The translations under genes and the position numbers were made by a program. The notes beneath the pieces are model-generated. The model was not told the DNA's origin, searched no databases, and saw only the letters and a list, made by a program, of their open reading frames with translations. 64,000 nt of DNA. It comes from Streptomyces triculaminicus. Lineage in GTDB: Bacteria > Actinomycetota > Actinomycetes > Streptomycetales > Streptomycetaceae. Below, one piece after another: positions 17,904 to 26,996 of the stretch (the stretch's first letter is position 1; each line of letters opens with the position of its first letter). The stretch is from contig NZ_JAFMOF010000006.1 in NCBI RefSeq assembly GCF_017349075.1, positions 83,554 to 147,553 of the forward strand, given 5' to 3'.

Positions 17904-19160
17904 TCACCTCCGGCCCGCGATCAGGGGGACGCCCTTGTCGTCGAAGACGGTGTTGCGGGGCCTGCGGCCCTGGACCGCCTTCTTCGACGGGAGAGCCGGC
18001 GGGACCTCGCCCTCTTCCCCGGCGGCCCGGTCGCGCTTGGGGTGCTGGGTGCGGATGATCACTCTGTCCAGCAGTTCTTCGGTGATCTCCTCGATGCCCG
18101 TGTCCATGGCCAGCGAGGCGCCGTCCTCGATCAGCCGCTCGATCAGGCCGACGACGCCGCCGGTGCGGCGGTAGATGTACTCGGGCATGTCGCCGCCTGT
18201 CAGCATGCCCTCGCGGGCATTGAACAGCCTGAGCTCGTCCTCCAGGCCAGCGAGGTGGTCGACGAAGGCGGCGATGTCATCGGCCGTGTCATAGCTGAAA
18301 GGCCGCAGGTCGACAAGGTCGAACCGCCTGGCGGTCTGGGTGGAAGCCTCGTCCTTGAAGTCCTCACGCCCCGGCTCGGGAAACTCCCACTGGCCGGTCT
18401 CGGGGTCCTGCCAGCCCCCGCTGAGCAGGCCGGAGTCGGGGATGCCGACACCGATCAGGACCAGAGTGACGCGCATGCTCATCAAGGCCCTGATCAGGTC
18501 GAGGGTGTCCTGGTCGTCCTTGCGGTGCATGCGCAGACGGGTGATGTCGTCGAGGATCAGCACGCGGGTGCGATGGTCACGCAGTGATGCACGGACCTGT
18601 CTGACGAGTTGGGTCAAGGTCAGGTTGGGGTCGCTGGTGCCGAAGAAGTCCAAAATGGCCTGGCAGGTCGACTTCGGTGTCGCGGTGACAGGTGTCTGGA
18701 CGTAGGCGACAGTGGCCCGAAGGTCACGAGCGTCGGGCAGTTCGGGGACGTCCACGAACTCCTCGAGCCCCAGCCAGAGGTCCTCGAACGCGGCCGCTGC
18801 TTCGGCAGCGGTTTCCGTCTTGCCCTGGTTGCCGCCTCCGTTGATCATGAGGCCGGGCCGCGTGGTCGGCTTCCGCTTCATCGAGTTGCTCAGCAGCCGG
18901 TTCCTCATCAGCTCAGAGACGACCTGGCTCATCGGGGTGTCCAGCAGCGGCAGGTTGGCGTGGGTGGCCCGCCGGTGAAGGTCGTGGATGGCCTTGTCAT
19001 GCTTGGACTGGCTGTCATAGGCGGCGCGGGAAATACGGGGTGCGGGGACGAACTCGTGCCGTGTCTCCCTCCAGGTCGTCCAGCCCTCGGCCGTCTCCCG
19101 GTCCGGGACTTCACCCGGCAGGATGAACCTCTGGGCAGCGGATCCGGCCTCGTTGCTCAC
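17904..19160 (-). CDS. tniB: TniB-family AAA+ ATPase (TnsC-like transposition regulator)
   Basis: A 418-residue AAA+ ATPase that links target selection to the transposase. Walker A is GGGNQGKTE at 108-116, a P-loop variant seen in TniB. Walker B is VLILDDI at 200-206, followed by TRLRMHRKDD. The segment VTLVLIGVGIPDSGLL is a sensor-like strand. The C-terminal part RRTGGVVGLIERLIEDGASL is the lid typical of TniB/TnsC. Its start codon overlaps the transposase stop, indicating coupling. Confidence 0.9.
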   Translation of the reverse strand: MSNEAGSAAQRFILPGEVPDRETAEGWTTWRETRHEFVPAPRISRAAYDSQSKHDKAIHDLHRRATHANLPLLDTPMSQVVSELMRNRLLSNSMKRKPTTRPGLMINGGGNQGKTETAAEAAAAFEDLWLGLEEFVDVPELPDARDLRATVAYVQTPVTATPKSTCQAILDFFGTSDPNLTLTQLVRQVRASLRDHRTRVLILDDITRLRMHRKDDQDTLDLIRALMSMRVTLVLIGVGIPDSGLLSGGWQDPETGQWEFPEPGREDFKDEASTQTARRFDLVDLRPFSYDTADDIAAFVDHLAGLEDELRLFNAREGMLTGGDMPEYIYRRTGGVVGLIERLIEDGASLAMDTGIEEITEELLDRVIIRTQHPKRDRAAGEEGEVPPALPSKKAVQGRRPRNTVFDDKGVPLIAGRR

Positions 19161-21417
19161 TGTCCTTCTCCTTGTCCTGTCTCGTCGTCCCGTACCAAAT
19201 CCGCGTCCGTGTCGCCCGGTTCGTCCGTGGCCAGCAAAGCGTTCGCCCTGCGGCGGGATCCCTCTCCCAGCCGGCGGGGAGCCCGTGGGGGCTGAACGAC
19301 GGCGGCCTCGCGACGGCTGCGGCGTTCGGCGTCCACCGCCTCGTCCACTGGGACCGGCCTGATGGGCCTGCTGCCGATGGCGGCGCCGGCTGTGCCCGGG
19401 GCGGGCCGATCGGCCGCTGCCGCCTTCACCTGGGCGACCTCACGGGCCCGTTCACGGCGCTGGGCCTTGGTCAGCTGTCCCGGCCACTGCTCGGCCTTGA
19501 CGTGGGCAGCGATCAACTCCAGTAGCAGGGGTAGCAGGTCACTGTCCGTGCGGGGCTTGAGGCCGGCCTGTTTCGCCGCGGCCAGCAGTTCGCGTACTCG
19601 TGCGTCGGTGAACGCGGGGATCTCCCCCGCTGGCGGCATGCCCGTCCACCTCAGCTCGTGCCAGTCGTGCGTGCGCGGGTCCTGGAAGAACGCGAACCGT
19701 GCGTCGCGAGGGTCGCGGTGCACTGTCCAGCGATCCTTGTGCCGCCCGCCGCGACCGGATCCCTCCTCGTCCCGGTAGGGGTCCAGGGCCCGGCCGTCAT
19801 ACCAAAGTCCGCGGATCTTCACCCCCTTCTTGCCCTGGATGATGACCTGGTGCCGGGGCAGCAGCTGGTAGTAGAGGCTCGGCGAGGGAATCTCCAGAGC
19901 CCAGCCGCCCTGGGCCATCGAGGCGGCGAACAGCGTGTTCGGGCTGTGATCGCCGACCGGGTCCCAGCAGGGGGCGTACTCGCCCATGCGCCGGTTCTGC
20001 CAGATGCGGACGATCCAGGTCGCCAGCAGATGCTCCATCTCCGCGACCGTGACGACCGCGTCGCCCTCGACGTCGGCGCCGCGGTCGGACGCGCGTCAAC
20101 ACCGGTGTAGCCGGGCAGGTACTCGAACAGCATCGAGCGTGCGGACCCGAAGGCCCGTTCGACCGCCTGCTTGTCGGTCGGCCGCAGAACCCGCGCCGGC
20201 AGCACCCTCACTCCCAGAACGTGCTGGGCCTGAACAAGGTGATGGTTGCGGTAGACACTGCCGTGATCCGTCGTGACCGTTTCCGGCGCGAAGAACGGCA
20301 GCGCGGCCACCTCGTGACCGGCGAACTCCGCGACCAGGGCTGCGGGGACGCCCGGATAGGGCCATTCCATCTCCTCGCCCCAATCGTCCCGCATCGGCAG
20401 CGGCATCGTGACGTCCCGCAGCAGCATCGCGACGTCGGTCGACGTGTCCGACACCAGCGTCAGGCGGAACCCGACCATCGAGTGCGTGTAAACATCCATG
20501 GCCAGCGTGAGATAGACGGTGACCGGGTCATCGAAGACCGTCTCCCGAAGCATCACCGGCAACACCGTGGTGTCCAGGGCAACGACCTGACCAGGCCGTT
20601 CGACGATCACGTGCTCGCCCGTAGTCTCCAGCAGCGCGGATCGGGCGTAACGCTGACGAGCCCGCCCCATGCCGAACCATTCCTGCCAGACCACCCGCAG
20701 GGTGCCGTAGCTGGGGATCTTCTCGACGGCCTTCTCACCGTAGGTCTCCAGCACGTACTGATGGATGAGCCCGACCCGGGCCCTCATGTTGATCTTCGAC
20801 CGGTGCAGGGTTTCCTGCCGGACGGCGAGGATCGCCTTGCGGACCTCTTCCGTGATGCTCGGGTGTCCGCGCGAAGCGGGAGTCCAGCGGTCGTCGGCGC
20901 ATCCCATCATGGCGTCGGCCCGCCGTTTGGACTCCCACCGGGTCAGCGTCCGGTAGCTCACCTTCGACAGGCCGAGCACCTTCGCGTGTTCAGGATCAAG
21001 CGCCCGCAGCTCGGCGACCTTCGCCCGGCGCCGCTGGGTCACGGTGGTGCAGTCCGGGTCGTACTCAGGCCGCGGCTCACCGGGACCGGGGTGCAGCGGA
21101 TCACCGCCGCGGAATCCCGTCTCGACTTCCAGTAGGTGACCCCGCCTGATCCGCAGCAACGTCCGTTGGTGATCAGTGAGGTCGCCCTCGGTCCTCGGCT
21201 GCAGATGACGTCCCGACACGGTCGCCACCGTCGAACGCCGGCAGCGGGGATGATGGGCCAGCATGCGGAAAGACACGGTCTGCCGCGTGCCCGTGCCCGA
21301 GGACAACAGCACCCGTCCGTACTGCGGTTCGACGAGATCCACCCGCCATTCCTCGTCGTCCAGGATCAGGCTCTCGCCGGCGGCCAGTTCCAGCAGCCCA
21401 GCCGCCTGCCCGCTCAT
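19157..21417 (-). pseudogene. tniA: TniA/TnsB-type DDE transposase, split by a frameshift
   Basis: The catalytic transposase of the element. The first 440 residues are intact: a Mu-type N-terminal DNA-binding region, then the DDE core with Asp282 (VVALDTTVLPV), Asp384 (VTTDHGSVYR) and Glu420 (DKQAVERAFG), giving the DD35E spacing. At GCGCG (20091-20095) the frame breaks. The remaining 300 residues (TVAEMEHLLATWIVRIWQNR onward) continue in another frame to 19157. Removing two bases would restore one frame. It is either inactivated or a sequencing error. The ATG at 21417 overlaps the tnsA stop (ATGA). Confidence 0.85.
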
Positions 21418-22307
21418 CGAACGGCCTCCCTCGCGACGCGGACGACGCTGCCGTCGCCGAACGGAGCCGCCAGGTCGACGCTCAACTGCCGATGCCAGAG
21501 CAGATGCAAGATCACCGGTCGGGCCAGGGCCGGAAACTCGCAGGTGTCCGCCAAGGCACGGAATGTGAGCGGCTGCGACAGTGCCTGAGCGGCCCGGGCC
21601 GTCTGCAGCAGCCTCGGCTTCAGGCCCAGCCGGTCCTGCATCGGACGGCGCCGTGAGTAGAGCAGATCGACGTTCCTCCAGGTCAGCGTTCTCCAGCCCG
21701 TGACCACGGCGTAGCCCCACCCCAACGCGAGTGCGACCTCGGACGAGGCCGCGAACTTCATCAGGTCGTCATCATCCATCCGGCCTGCGGGCCGGACATC
21801 CACAAGCCACCGGCCTCGCCCGGAAATCAGAAGGAAATCGGGAATGTGCTCACGCCAGCCTCCCTCTCCTTCAAACTCCAGCAGAAAAGGCTGCGACAGC
21901 ATTTCTTCCGCCTCACCCGCGAAATCCGCCATCACGACGAACTGGTCCTCGCGATGAGACTCGAAAGCATGCTGCCGCCCGGTCGACAACACCAACTCCA
22001 GACCCGGGCGGTGGAACTGCCCTCGGCGCCAGGTGAAGCCCCGCCAGGGAACGCAGCCGGTCAACGGCACCGTGTTCAAACCCGCGACCGGGCCGGCCCG
22101 CATCACCTTGCCGACCTTCCACGTCGCCCTCCACCGGGCTGACCAGCCACGACCAAGGCTCAGCATCGCCCGGCCGACCGCGAGATCCTCGTCTCCGCAG
22201 AGGAGGGCCAGATCCTGCCAGCCGCACGCGTCCGACCAAATCGGGCCAGACACTTGTCCCTCAAGAGCCCGTGCGTCGACGGCCTCTTCCGCACTGGTCT
22301 GCTTCAT
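21414..22307 (-). CDS. tnsA: TnsA-like endonuclease of the Tn7-like element
   Basis: A 297-residue protein with a PD-(D/E)xK-type core. FESHREDQFVVMADF (about 115-129) supplies the first acidic residues, HIPDFLL the central Asp157, and WLVDVRPAG the last motif at 169-174. TnsA makes the 5' strand cuts that free the element so that it moves by cut-and-paste. The last motif has Arg172 where TnsA-type nucleases normally have the catalytic Lys, so activity is uncertain. A C-terminal winged-helix-like part follows (about 210-297), which in Tn7 contacts TnsC. First gene of the operon. Confidence 0.8.
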   Translation of the reverse strand: MKQTSAEEAVDARALEGQVSGPIWSDACGWQDLALLCGDEDLAVGRAMLSLGRGWSARWRATWKVGKVMRAGPVAGLNTVPLTGCVPWRGFTWRRGQFHRPGLELVLSTGRQHAFESHREDQFVVMADFAGEAEEMLSQPFLLEFEGEGGWREHIPDFLLISGRGRWLVDVRPAGRMDDDDLMKFAASSEVALALGWGYAVVTGWRTLTWRNVDLLYSRRRPMQDRLGLKPRLLQTARAAQALSQPLTFRALADTCEFPALARPVILHLLWHRQLSVDLAAPFGDGSVVRVAREAVR

Positions 22308-22461
22308 AGGGCCAGCAGGCAGGGTTCGCAGAAGGTGCGGAGAGATTCGATCAAAGAGGTACCAACAAGCGTGAAACTTGCGTAAGGTGCCCCCTCACTG
22401 ACGCCCAGGGTCAACGAACGCCGACAGCCTTCAACAGCACCGCACTAAGTCACAGCAGCCT

Positions 22462-24282
22462 TCACATTGAATAGAAGCATTTAGCTGAGCAGTAAAACGT
22501 GACGCCTCTCGAATTAGTCTCACCGCACCTGAAGGCCTCATTATAGAATCCGCCACCATTCCAAATCGTGAATGACCCACACCCATCACCTAGGCGTTCG
22601 CTCACAAAATCCCCCTTTCGTCGAACCGTAACCCCGAGCTGACGGCTTATATCCTTGATAAAATCCGCGACATCATCTTCCCTCCATGCCTTCACGCCAC
22701 CTTCTTCATCCCAGGCTGCAACTCCTGCATGCTTCCAGAGCGCAGCCGTACTGGTCCGCAGAACTTGACTTAGCTCACTTTTTTCCTCATGGGGCCATTT
22801 CGCGATAATGGACTTCGCGGCGGCAGATCCGAGCAACTTGCGAGTGGATGCACCACAGGCGGAAGATTCACGGGCGGCGCGCTGGATGAGCGGATGAACC
22901 AAAACTTCCCGAGGGGTGGCGTCCGGGTCGTAATTAATCAGGTGGAAACGGTGCAACAGCCACAGAGCTTCAATGATTTGATCACTGGTCAAAGCCTCAG
23001 CGGTCGAATAAGCTTCCTGTCGTTCATCCTGCCCAAGCATGCACATGGCGACGCCTTGTCGAGTAGGCACACTATCAACAATCAGCGCAGGAATGCCATT
23101 TGAATCCAAGAGAGACAAAAAATTCAACAACGAGCGGGCCACCTTAACCGGTCGAGCCTCGTCGGCTTGATCGATCGAGATATTCCAAATTGCAGCTACG
23201 ATTAACTGGTGATCGTCGGGCAGACCGTCCGATTCCGGAACCGCTTCTTCTAGCAGTCGTTCATTCAGCAATTGCCGATACTGAGCGCAGGGCATTTTCC
23301 GGTCGAGCATGAAAGCAGCCGCTTGCGCCAGCGCAATTGGAAGATGCCCCAGATCATCGGCAAGCGCAGTCGCCTGGTCGACATCTGCAGCAAGCGGGCC
23401 TAGTTTTCCCCGAAGGAAAGCCAAAGATTCCGAATCCGAGAATTGATCAACTTGAATAACCTGCCGCCCCTGACGTTGCAGAGCCGCATCCCGACGGCGA
23501 GTCGTGGCTATGACTTGACCATATTCAGAATCCGGCGGCCACAGTGACCTCACATCCGAAGGGTCCTGAATGTCGTCTAGGACCACTAGCCATCGCGTCT
23601 CGGTCTGATCAGCCCAGACCAGGAAAGCTTCAGCCGCCTCTGCAACGTCCCCCTGATCAGAAAGGCCCAGTTGGCCAGCAGCCTGTCCATACGCGTGCAG
23701 GATGGCACGCCTCGATGAAGCTGCTGCCCATACCAGCACCTGCACGCCCTCTTCCCAGGCAGATCGGGCATAGGAAGCCGCAAGCTGTGTCTTCCCGACA
23801 CCTCCTGTCCCTGTGAATATCCAACAACGGGCGTTGGCAACTTTCGAGTCTACAAGTTCAGAGAAAGTTCTGTCCTGGTAACAATCCGCAACACCTGGAA
23901 TAACTCCAACTCGACGACGGTCCGCTGCCGCGGAAAACCGCGGACCTGCCTTACGTGGACGGCCACCGCGACCAGCGCCGATCCTCCTTTCCCTTAAGGC
24001 GCGTTGCCTCATTTCTTCCCACCAGCTTTCGGGCGGGCCAATATAGCTCGGGGTGACTTTCTTAGCGCGGCCCGACAGATAGGCAATCACAAACCTTGCA
24101 ACCGCAGGGCTTGACGGCACATTCTTCCCGCTGATCCAGTCACTCCACGATGACTCGATGACCTTCAAGGGAGGCTTCTGCGCGGCAGCCTGCGACTTGA
24201 TCACGGCGCCGCTAGGAGATCCCGCAGCCTCGTGCAGCGAGCGCAACGTCGCCGCATAGGTTGCAGTTGTGTCCTGTGGCAC
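22462..24282 (-). CDS. NB-ARC STAND ATPase with HTH-like head and Cys-rich tail (transposon cargo)
   Basis: A 606-residue protein. Residues 1-75 look like an actinobacterial helix-turn-helix (YAATLRSLHEAAGS...SWSDWISGKNVP). The NB-ARC ATPase has P-loop GTGGVGKT at 158-165, Walker B VVLDDI near 233, and the HLPIALAQAA motif near 313. The C-terminal 45 residues are rich in Gly, Cys and aromatics (GDGCGSFTIWNGGGFYNEAF) and end in SAKCFYSM; I do not recognise this part. I chose the GTG at 24282 because GGAGAG lies 6 nt upstream and it avoids overlap with the divergent gene. GC content is visibly lower than neighbours, suggesting a different origin. Possible defence or regulatory cargo. Confidence 0.8.
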   Translation of the reverse strand: MPQDTTATYAATLRSLHEAAGSPSGAVIKSQAAAQKPPLKVIESSWSDWISGKNVPSSPAVARFVIAYLSGRAKKVTPSYIGPPESWWEEMRQRALRERRIGAGRGGRPRKAGPRFSAAADRRRVGVIPGVADCYQDRTFSELVDSKVANARCWIFTGTGGVGKTQLAASYARSAWEEGVQVLVWAAASSRRAILHAYGQAAGQLGLSDQGDVAEAAEAFLVWADQTETRWLVVLDDIQDPSDVRSLWPPDSEYGQVIATTRRRDAALQRQGRQVIQVDQFSDSESLAFLRGKLGPLAADVDQATALADDLGHLPIALAQAAAFMLDRKMPCAQYRQLLNERLLEEAVPESDGLPDDHQLIVAAIWNISIDQADEARPVKVARSLLNFLSLLDSNGIPALIVDSVPTRQGVAMCMLGQDERQEAYSTAEALTSDQIIEALWLLHRFHLINYDPDATPREVLVHPLIQRAARESSACGASTRKLLGSAAAKSIIAKWPHEEKSELSQVLRTSTAALWKHAGVAAWDEEGGVKAWREDDVADFIKDISRQLGVTVRRKGDFVSERLGDGCGSFTIWNGGGFYNEAFRCGETNSRGVTFYCSAKCFYSM

Positions 24283-24479
24283 GGGTGTCTCTCCGATCGA
24301 TGGGTACGGACCGTAAACCGTCCGTAGAGTTTTCTCAATCTCGGTTTCCGCAGGTGACCAGTGTTTTCCTGCGGTCGCTTCAAGGCAAGGCGGAGTGCAA
24401 AAACCAACCGTAGTGGGTTCATCGGTTGCAAGCGGTCTTGGCAACCAGCCTGGGCCGACGGTGAACTCAGGAGTATCAG

Positions 24480-24758
24480 ATGGACAATCCTCCGATTCGT
24501 GTCCGCAGGCCGCGCTTGGACCGGCTCTTTTGGCTGGAGACACGTGATGATGCGATTACTTGTCTCTTCGCAAGCTTCTTCGGCCTCCTCTCCGCCGGGT
24601 TCAGTATCGGAGTACTCTACTTCGGTTTCTATCGCGGGGAGGGGGCACAAACGGGAGCCTGCGTCTTCTTCGCCGGCCTCTGCTCGACAATCACCACCCG
24701 CCTAGTGCTCCGTGTCATTAATCGTATTCGATCCCGTTTTAACTCCCTGCGAACATGA
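24480..24758 (+). CDS. Small two-helix membrane protein (transposon cargo)
   Basis: A 92-residue protein with two predicted membrane helices (CLFASFFGLLSAGFSIGVLY and GACVFFAGLCSTITTRLVLR) and basic ends. CAGGAG lies 7 nt before the ATG. It is divergent from the NB-ARC gene with a shared 200-bp promoter gap, and its codon use has the same relatively low GC. The family is not recognised. The context suggests a partner or effector of the ATPase; this is inference. Confidence 0.6.
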   Translation: MDNPPIRVRRPRLDRLFWLETRDDAITCLFASFFGLLSAGFSIGVLYFGFYRGEGAQTGACVFFAGLCSTITTRLVLRVINRIRSRFNSLRT

Positions 24759-24977
24759 CAGGATATGGCAAGTTCACAGGCGGCGTCGATAGGGCGTCGT
24801 CTGTGAGCTGGTCGTCGGGGCGATCGACCACTGACGGCATAAAGTGGTCAGTCGCGCAGGACTGGCAGCCCGGTGATCTTCCTCGTGCAGACGAGCGAAG
24901 TCCTTCCAGCCGCCGTAGGTGTCCGATCGGAGCGGGCCGAGCACCACGCACGCGAGCCGAGCAGTGGGCTGGCAGGG

Positions 24978-25124
24978 GTGCCAGCAATGCTGAAAGTGTG
25001 TGCAAGTGCCATCCTCCAGCGACATTCGGTGCCAACTACCACTGAAGGAGTTCGTAAGAGGCACTGGCCAGCATGTACTACCGGTGTCATCCGCGACTGA
25101 AATCCTCAGGTACGTTGAGTGACA
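24978..25124. repeat. Right end of the Tn7-like element with four TnsB-type repeats
   Basis: Repeats lie at 24978-24995 (GTGCCAGCAATGCTGAAA), 25006-25023 (GTGCCATCCTCCAGCGAC), 25029-25046 (GTGCCAACTACCACTGAA) and 25084-25102 (GTGTCATCCGCGACTGAAA). The outer one continues into CCTCAGGTACG and ends GACA at 25124. These mirror the left-end repeats in inverted orientation. More repeats than at the left end is the Tn7-like pattern, where the two ends are unequal. Confidence 0.75.
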
Positions 25125-25185
25125 GGGGCGCCAACCCGGCGTGGACAGGGCTGTCGACTGCGGGCCCCCGTCGTACGACGGGGTC

Positions 25186-25362
25186 TGATTCGGGCAGTCC
25201 GCTCGCCGTCAAGAGGCCTTCTTCGGTCAGACGTGCGAGCGCACCTACGCCTGGCTCATGTCATTGGACGGCGCGTGCTTGTCGGCGCCGCACCATTCCG
25301 TTCCCGCCGTCGACCTGCTCACCGACGGCGGGGACGCCCTACGGGATCCCGAGCAGGCGTAG
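25186..25362 (+). pseudogene. C-terminal fragment of an unidentified protein
   Basis: A plus-strand frame with strong third-position GC reads RQEAFFGQTCERTYAWLMSL and VPAVDLLTDGGDALRDPEQA before a stop at 25362. No start is available. It overlaps the 3' end of azlD by about 24 bp. It lies just outside the transposon end and may be part of the disrupted insertion region. Confidence 0.35.
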
Positions 25363-25662
25363 CACCGCGGTCACCGCCGCAGCCGCCAGGACCACCCCGA
25401 GGAAGGGGACCTTGCGCCAGGCGAGCAGCCCGGCAGCCAGTACTCCGGCCGGCCGGGCGACGCCGGCGGGGCCGTGGCCCTCGGTGAGTGCGGTGGTGGC
25501 CACGAGCGAGGCGAGCAGGACGACTGTGGAGACCTCTATGAGCCGCTCGGCACGTGGAGGGAAGGTAATCCTGCTGCGCAGGAAGGGGCCGGCGAGCCGG
25601 AAGGCGAAGGTGCCTCCGGCGAGCACCAGTGTCGCGGTGATCAGGACGACGGGGTCGTTCAT
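25339..25662 (-). CDS. azlD: AzlD-type branched-chain amino-acid export subunit
   Basis: A 107-residue membrane protein with four predicted helices and the AzlD pattern TFAFRLAGPFLRSRITFPPR and VPFLGVVLAAAAVTAVLR. It partners with AzlC to export branched-chain amino acids or their analogues. Its ATG overlaps the azlC stop (ATGA), so the two are translationally coupled. Confidence 0.9.
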   Translation of the reverse strand: MNDPVVLITATLVLAGGTFAFRLAGPFLRSRITFPPRAERLIEVSTVVLLASLVATTALTEGHGPAGVARPAGVLAAGLLAWRKVPFLGVVLAAAAVTAVLRLLGIP

Positions 25663-26357
25663 CGGTGGGCCTTCTCCCGTACGGCGGTGACCGACAGCCC
25701 GGTCAGCGCGAGCAGGACTGGCAGTCCGGTGGGCAGGAAGGGGGTGGCGGCCAGCGCGACGGCGGCGCCGGCGAGGCCCGCCCGGCGCCTGTCCCGGTCG
25801 CGGAAGGCCGGGACGATCAGGGCCAGCAGGATGGCAGGGAACATCGCATCGAGGCCGAGGGCGTCCGTGTCGTCCATGACCGAGCCGATCAGGCCGCCGG
25901 TGAAGGCCCCGAGCGGCCAGCACACCAGGATGCCCAGGCCGCAGGCCCAGTAGGCGGCGCGCTTGCGGGGCATGCCCTCCTGGGCGAGGGCGAAGACGAC
26001 GGTCTCGTCGTTCATCAGGTGGGTGCCCAGCAGGCGGTGCCAGCCGCGGCCGAGGACGTCGGGCGCCGCCAGACCGAATGGCAGGTGGCGGGCGTTGACC
26101 AGCAGACCGGCGAGCACGGCGGCGACCGGGCTGCCGCCGGCGGCGACGATGCCGACGAAGAGGAACTCCGACGAGGCGGCGAGCACGGTCAGGCCCAGCA
26201 CAACCGGGAACCACAGGGGGAAGCCCGAGGCGACGGCGATCGCCCCGTACGACAGGCCGACGACCCCGACGGCGACGCAGACAAGGGAGATGTCCCGTAG
26301 CAGTGCGCGGTCCAGCGTTCTCCATATCGAATGCACGTTGAGTAGAATGAACAGCAT
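25659..26357 (-). CDS. azlC: AzlC-type branched-chain amino-acid export permease
   Basis: A 232-residue integral membrane protein. Family landmarks are LSYGAIAVASGFPLWFPVVL, AASSEFLFVGIVAAGGSP, LLVNARHLPFGLAAPDVLG and GTHLMNDETVVFALAQEGMP. The LVNARH and DE motifs are characteristic of AzlC/BrnF. I use the ATG at 26357; a GTG seven codons on is possible. It is divergent from an XRE-cupin regulator, a common arrangement for this exporter. Confidence 0.92.
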   Translation of the reverse strand: MLFILLNVHSIWRTLDRALLRDISLVCVAVGVVGLSYGAIAVASGFPLWFPVVLGLTVLAASSEFLFVGIVAAGGSPVAAVLAGLLVNARHLPFGLAAPDVLGRGWHRLLGTHLMNDETVVFALAQEGMPRKRAAYWACGLGILVCWPLGAFTGGLIGSVMDDTDALGLDAMFPAILLALIVPAFRDRDRRRAGLAGAAVALAATPFLPTGLPVLLALTGLSVTAVREKAHR

Positions 26358-26401
26358 CCGAGGCGTTCGTCAAGCCGAACATATGACTATTGGAGCGAAC
26401 G

Positions 26402-26974
26402 GTGGCGCAGCAAGAGCAGGTTTCCGCGAAGGTCCCGCTGGAGTCGATCGCGACCGCGCTGCGCCGCGAGCGCGCCCGGGCAGGACTCTCGCTCAGCGAG
26501 GTCGCACGGCGGGCAGGCGTCTCGAAGTCGACGCTCTCGCACCTGGAGGCGGGCAACGGCAATCCCAGCCTGGAGACCCTTTGGGCCCTGTGCGTGACCC
26601 TGGATGTGCCGTTCTCCCGGCTGCTCGACCCGCCCCGCCCGCATACCCAGGTGATCAGAGCCGGCGAGGGCGCGGCCGTCGCCGCGGCCGGATCCGACTA
26701 CCGGGCCACCCTGCTGGCGGCCAGCCCGCCCGGAGCCCGGCGCGACGTCTACCGCATCGACGCCGGGCCGGGCACCGTACGGGCGTCGGACCCACACATG
26801 CCCGGAGTCGTGGAGCACGTCCTGCTTGCCAGCGGCCGGGCCCTCGTCGGGGTCACCGGCGAGGCCGTGGAGCTCCGGCCCGGCGACTACGTGGCGTACC
26901 CGGCGGACCTCCCGCACGTCTTCGAGGCCCTCGCCCCGGACACCCGGGCGGTGCTCGTCCTGGAGCATCCCTGA
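26402..26974 (+). CDS. XRE-cupin transcriptional regulator of azlCD
   Basis: A 190-residue regulator. An N-terminal XRE helix-turn-helix (LSLSEVARRAGVSKSTLSHL) is followed by a cupin sensor domain containing GVVEHVLLASGRALVGV and LRPGDYVAYPADLPHVFEAL. The GTG at 26402 is preceded by TGGAGCG at good spacing, which decides the start. Position opposite azlC suggests that it controls the exporter in response to an amino acid or metabolite. Confidence 0.88.
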   Translation: MAQQEQVSAKVPLESIATALRRERARAGLSLSEVARRAGVSKSTLSHLEAGNGNPSLETLWALCVTLDVPFSRLLDPPRPHTQVIRAGEGAAVAAAGSDYRATLLAASPPGARRDVYRIDAGPGTVRASDPHMPGVVEHVLLASGRALVGVTGEAVELRPGDYVAYPADLPHVFEALAPDTRAVLVLEHP

Positions 26975-26996
26975 GCCGCCGGTCCCGGGGACGGGC

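Larger units (their letters stand above)
15906..25124. mobile_element. Tn7-like transposon with TnsA, TniA, TniB, TniQ and STAND cargo
   Basis: The element is bounded by matched ends. Both begin TGTC at the outer edge and share an inner block that reads CTGAGxATTTCAG when oriented inward. Several approximately 18-bp repeats of the form GTGCCAnnnnnnnCTGAA lie inside each end, as expected of TnsB binding sites. Genes in order on the minus strand: tnsA, tniA/tnsB, tniB/tnsC, tniQ. Cargo between tnsA and the right end is an NB-ARC ATPase and a small membrane protein. The 5-bp flanks (CCGAC and GGGGC) do not match, so no target duplication is visible. TniA is frameshifted, so the element is probably immobile now. 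Confidence 0.8.

Noticed and set aside
20085..20100. Programmed frameshift in TniA
   Set aside because: GCGCG is not a known slippery motif and TniA/TnsB proteins are made from one frame, so decay or error is preferred.
24283..24543. Longer N-terminus for the NB-ARC protein
   Set aside because: The extension overlaps the divergent membrane gene and lacks a ribosome site, while the GTG at 24282 has GGAGAG at good spacing.
15906..25124. CRISPR-associated transposon
   Set aside because: No cas gene and no CRISPR array is present. The short repeats near the ends are irregular in spacing, diverged, and found at both ends, which fits TnsB sites.
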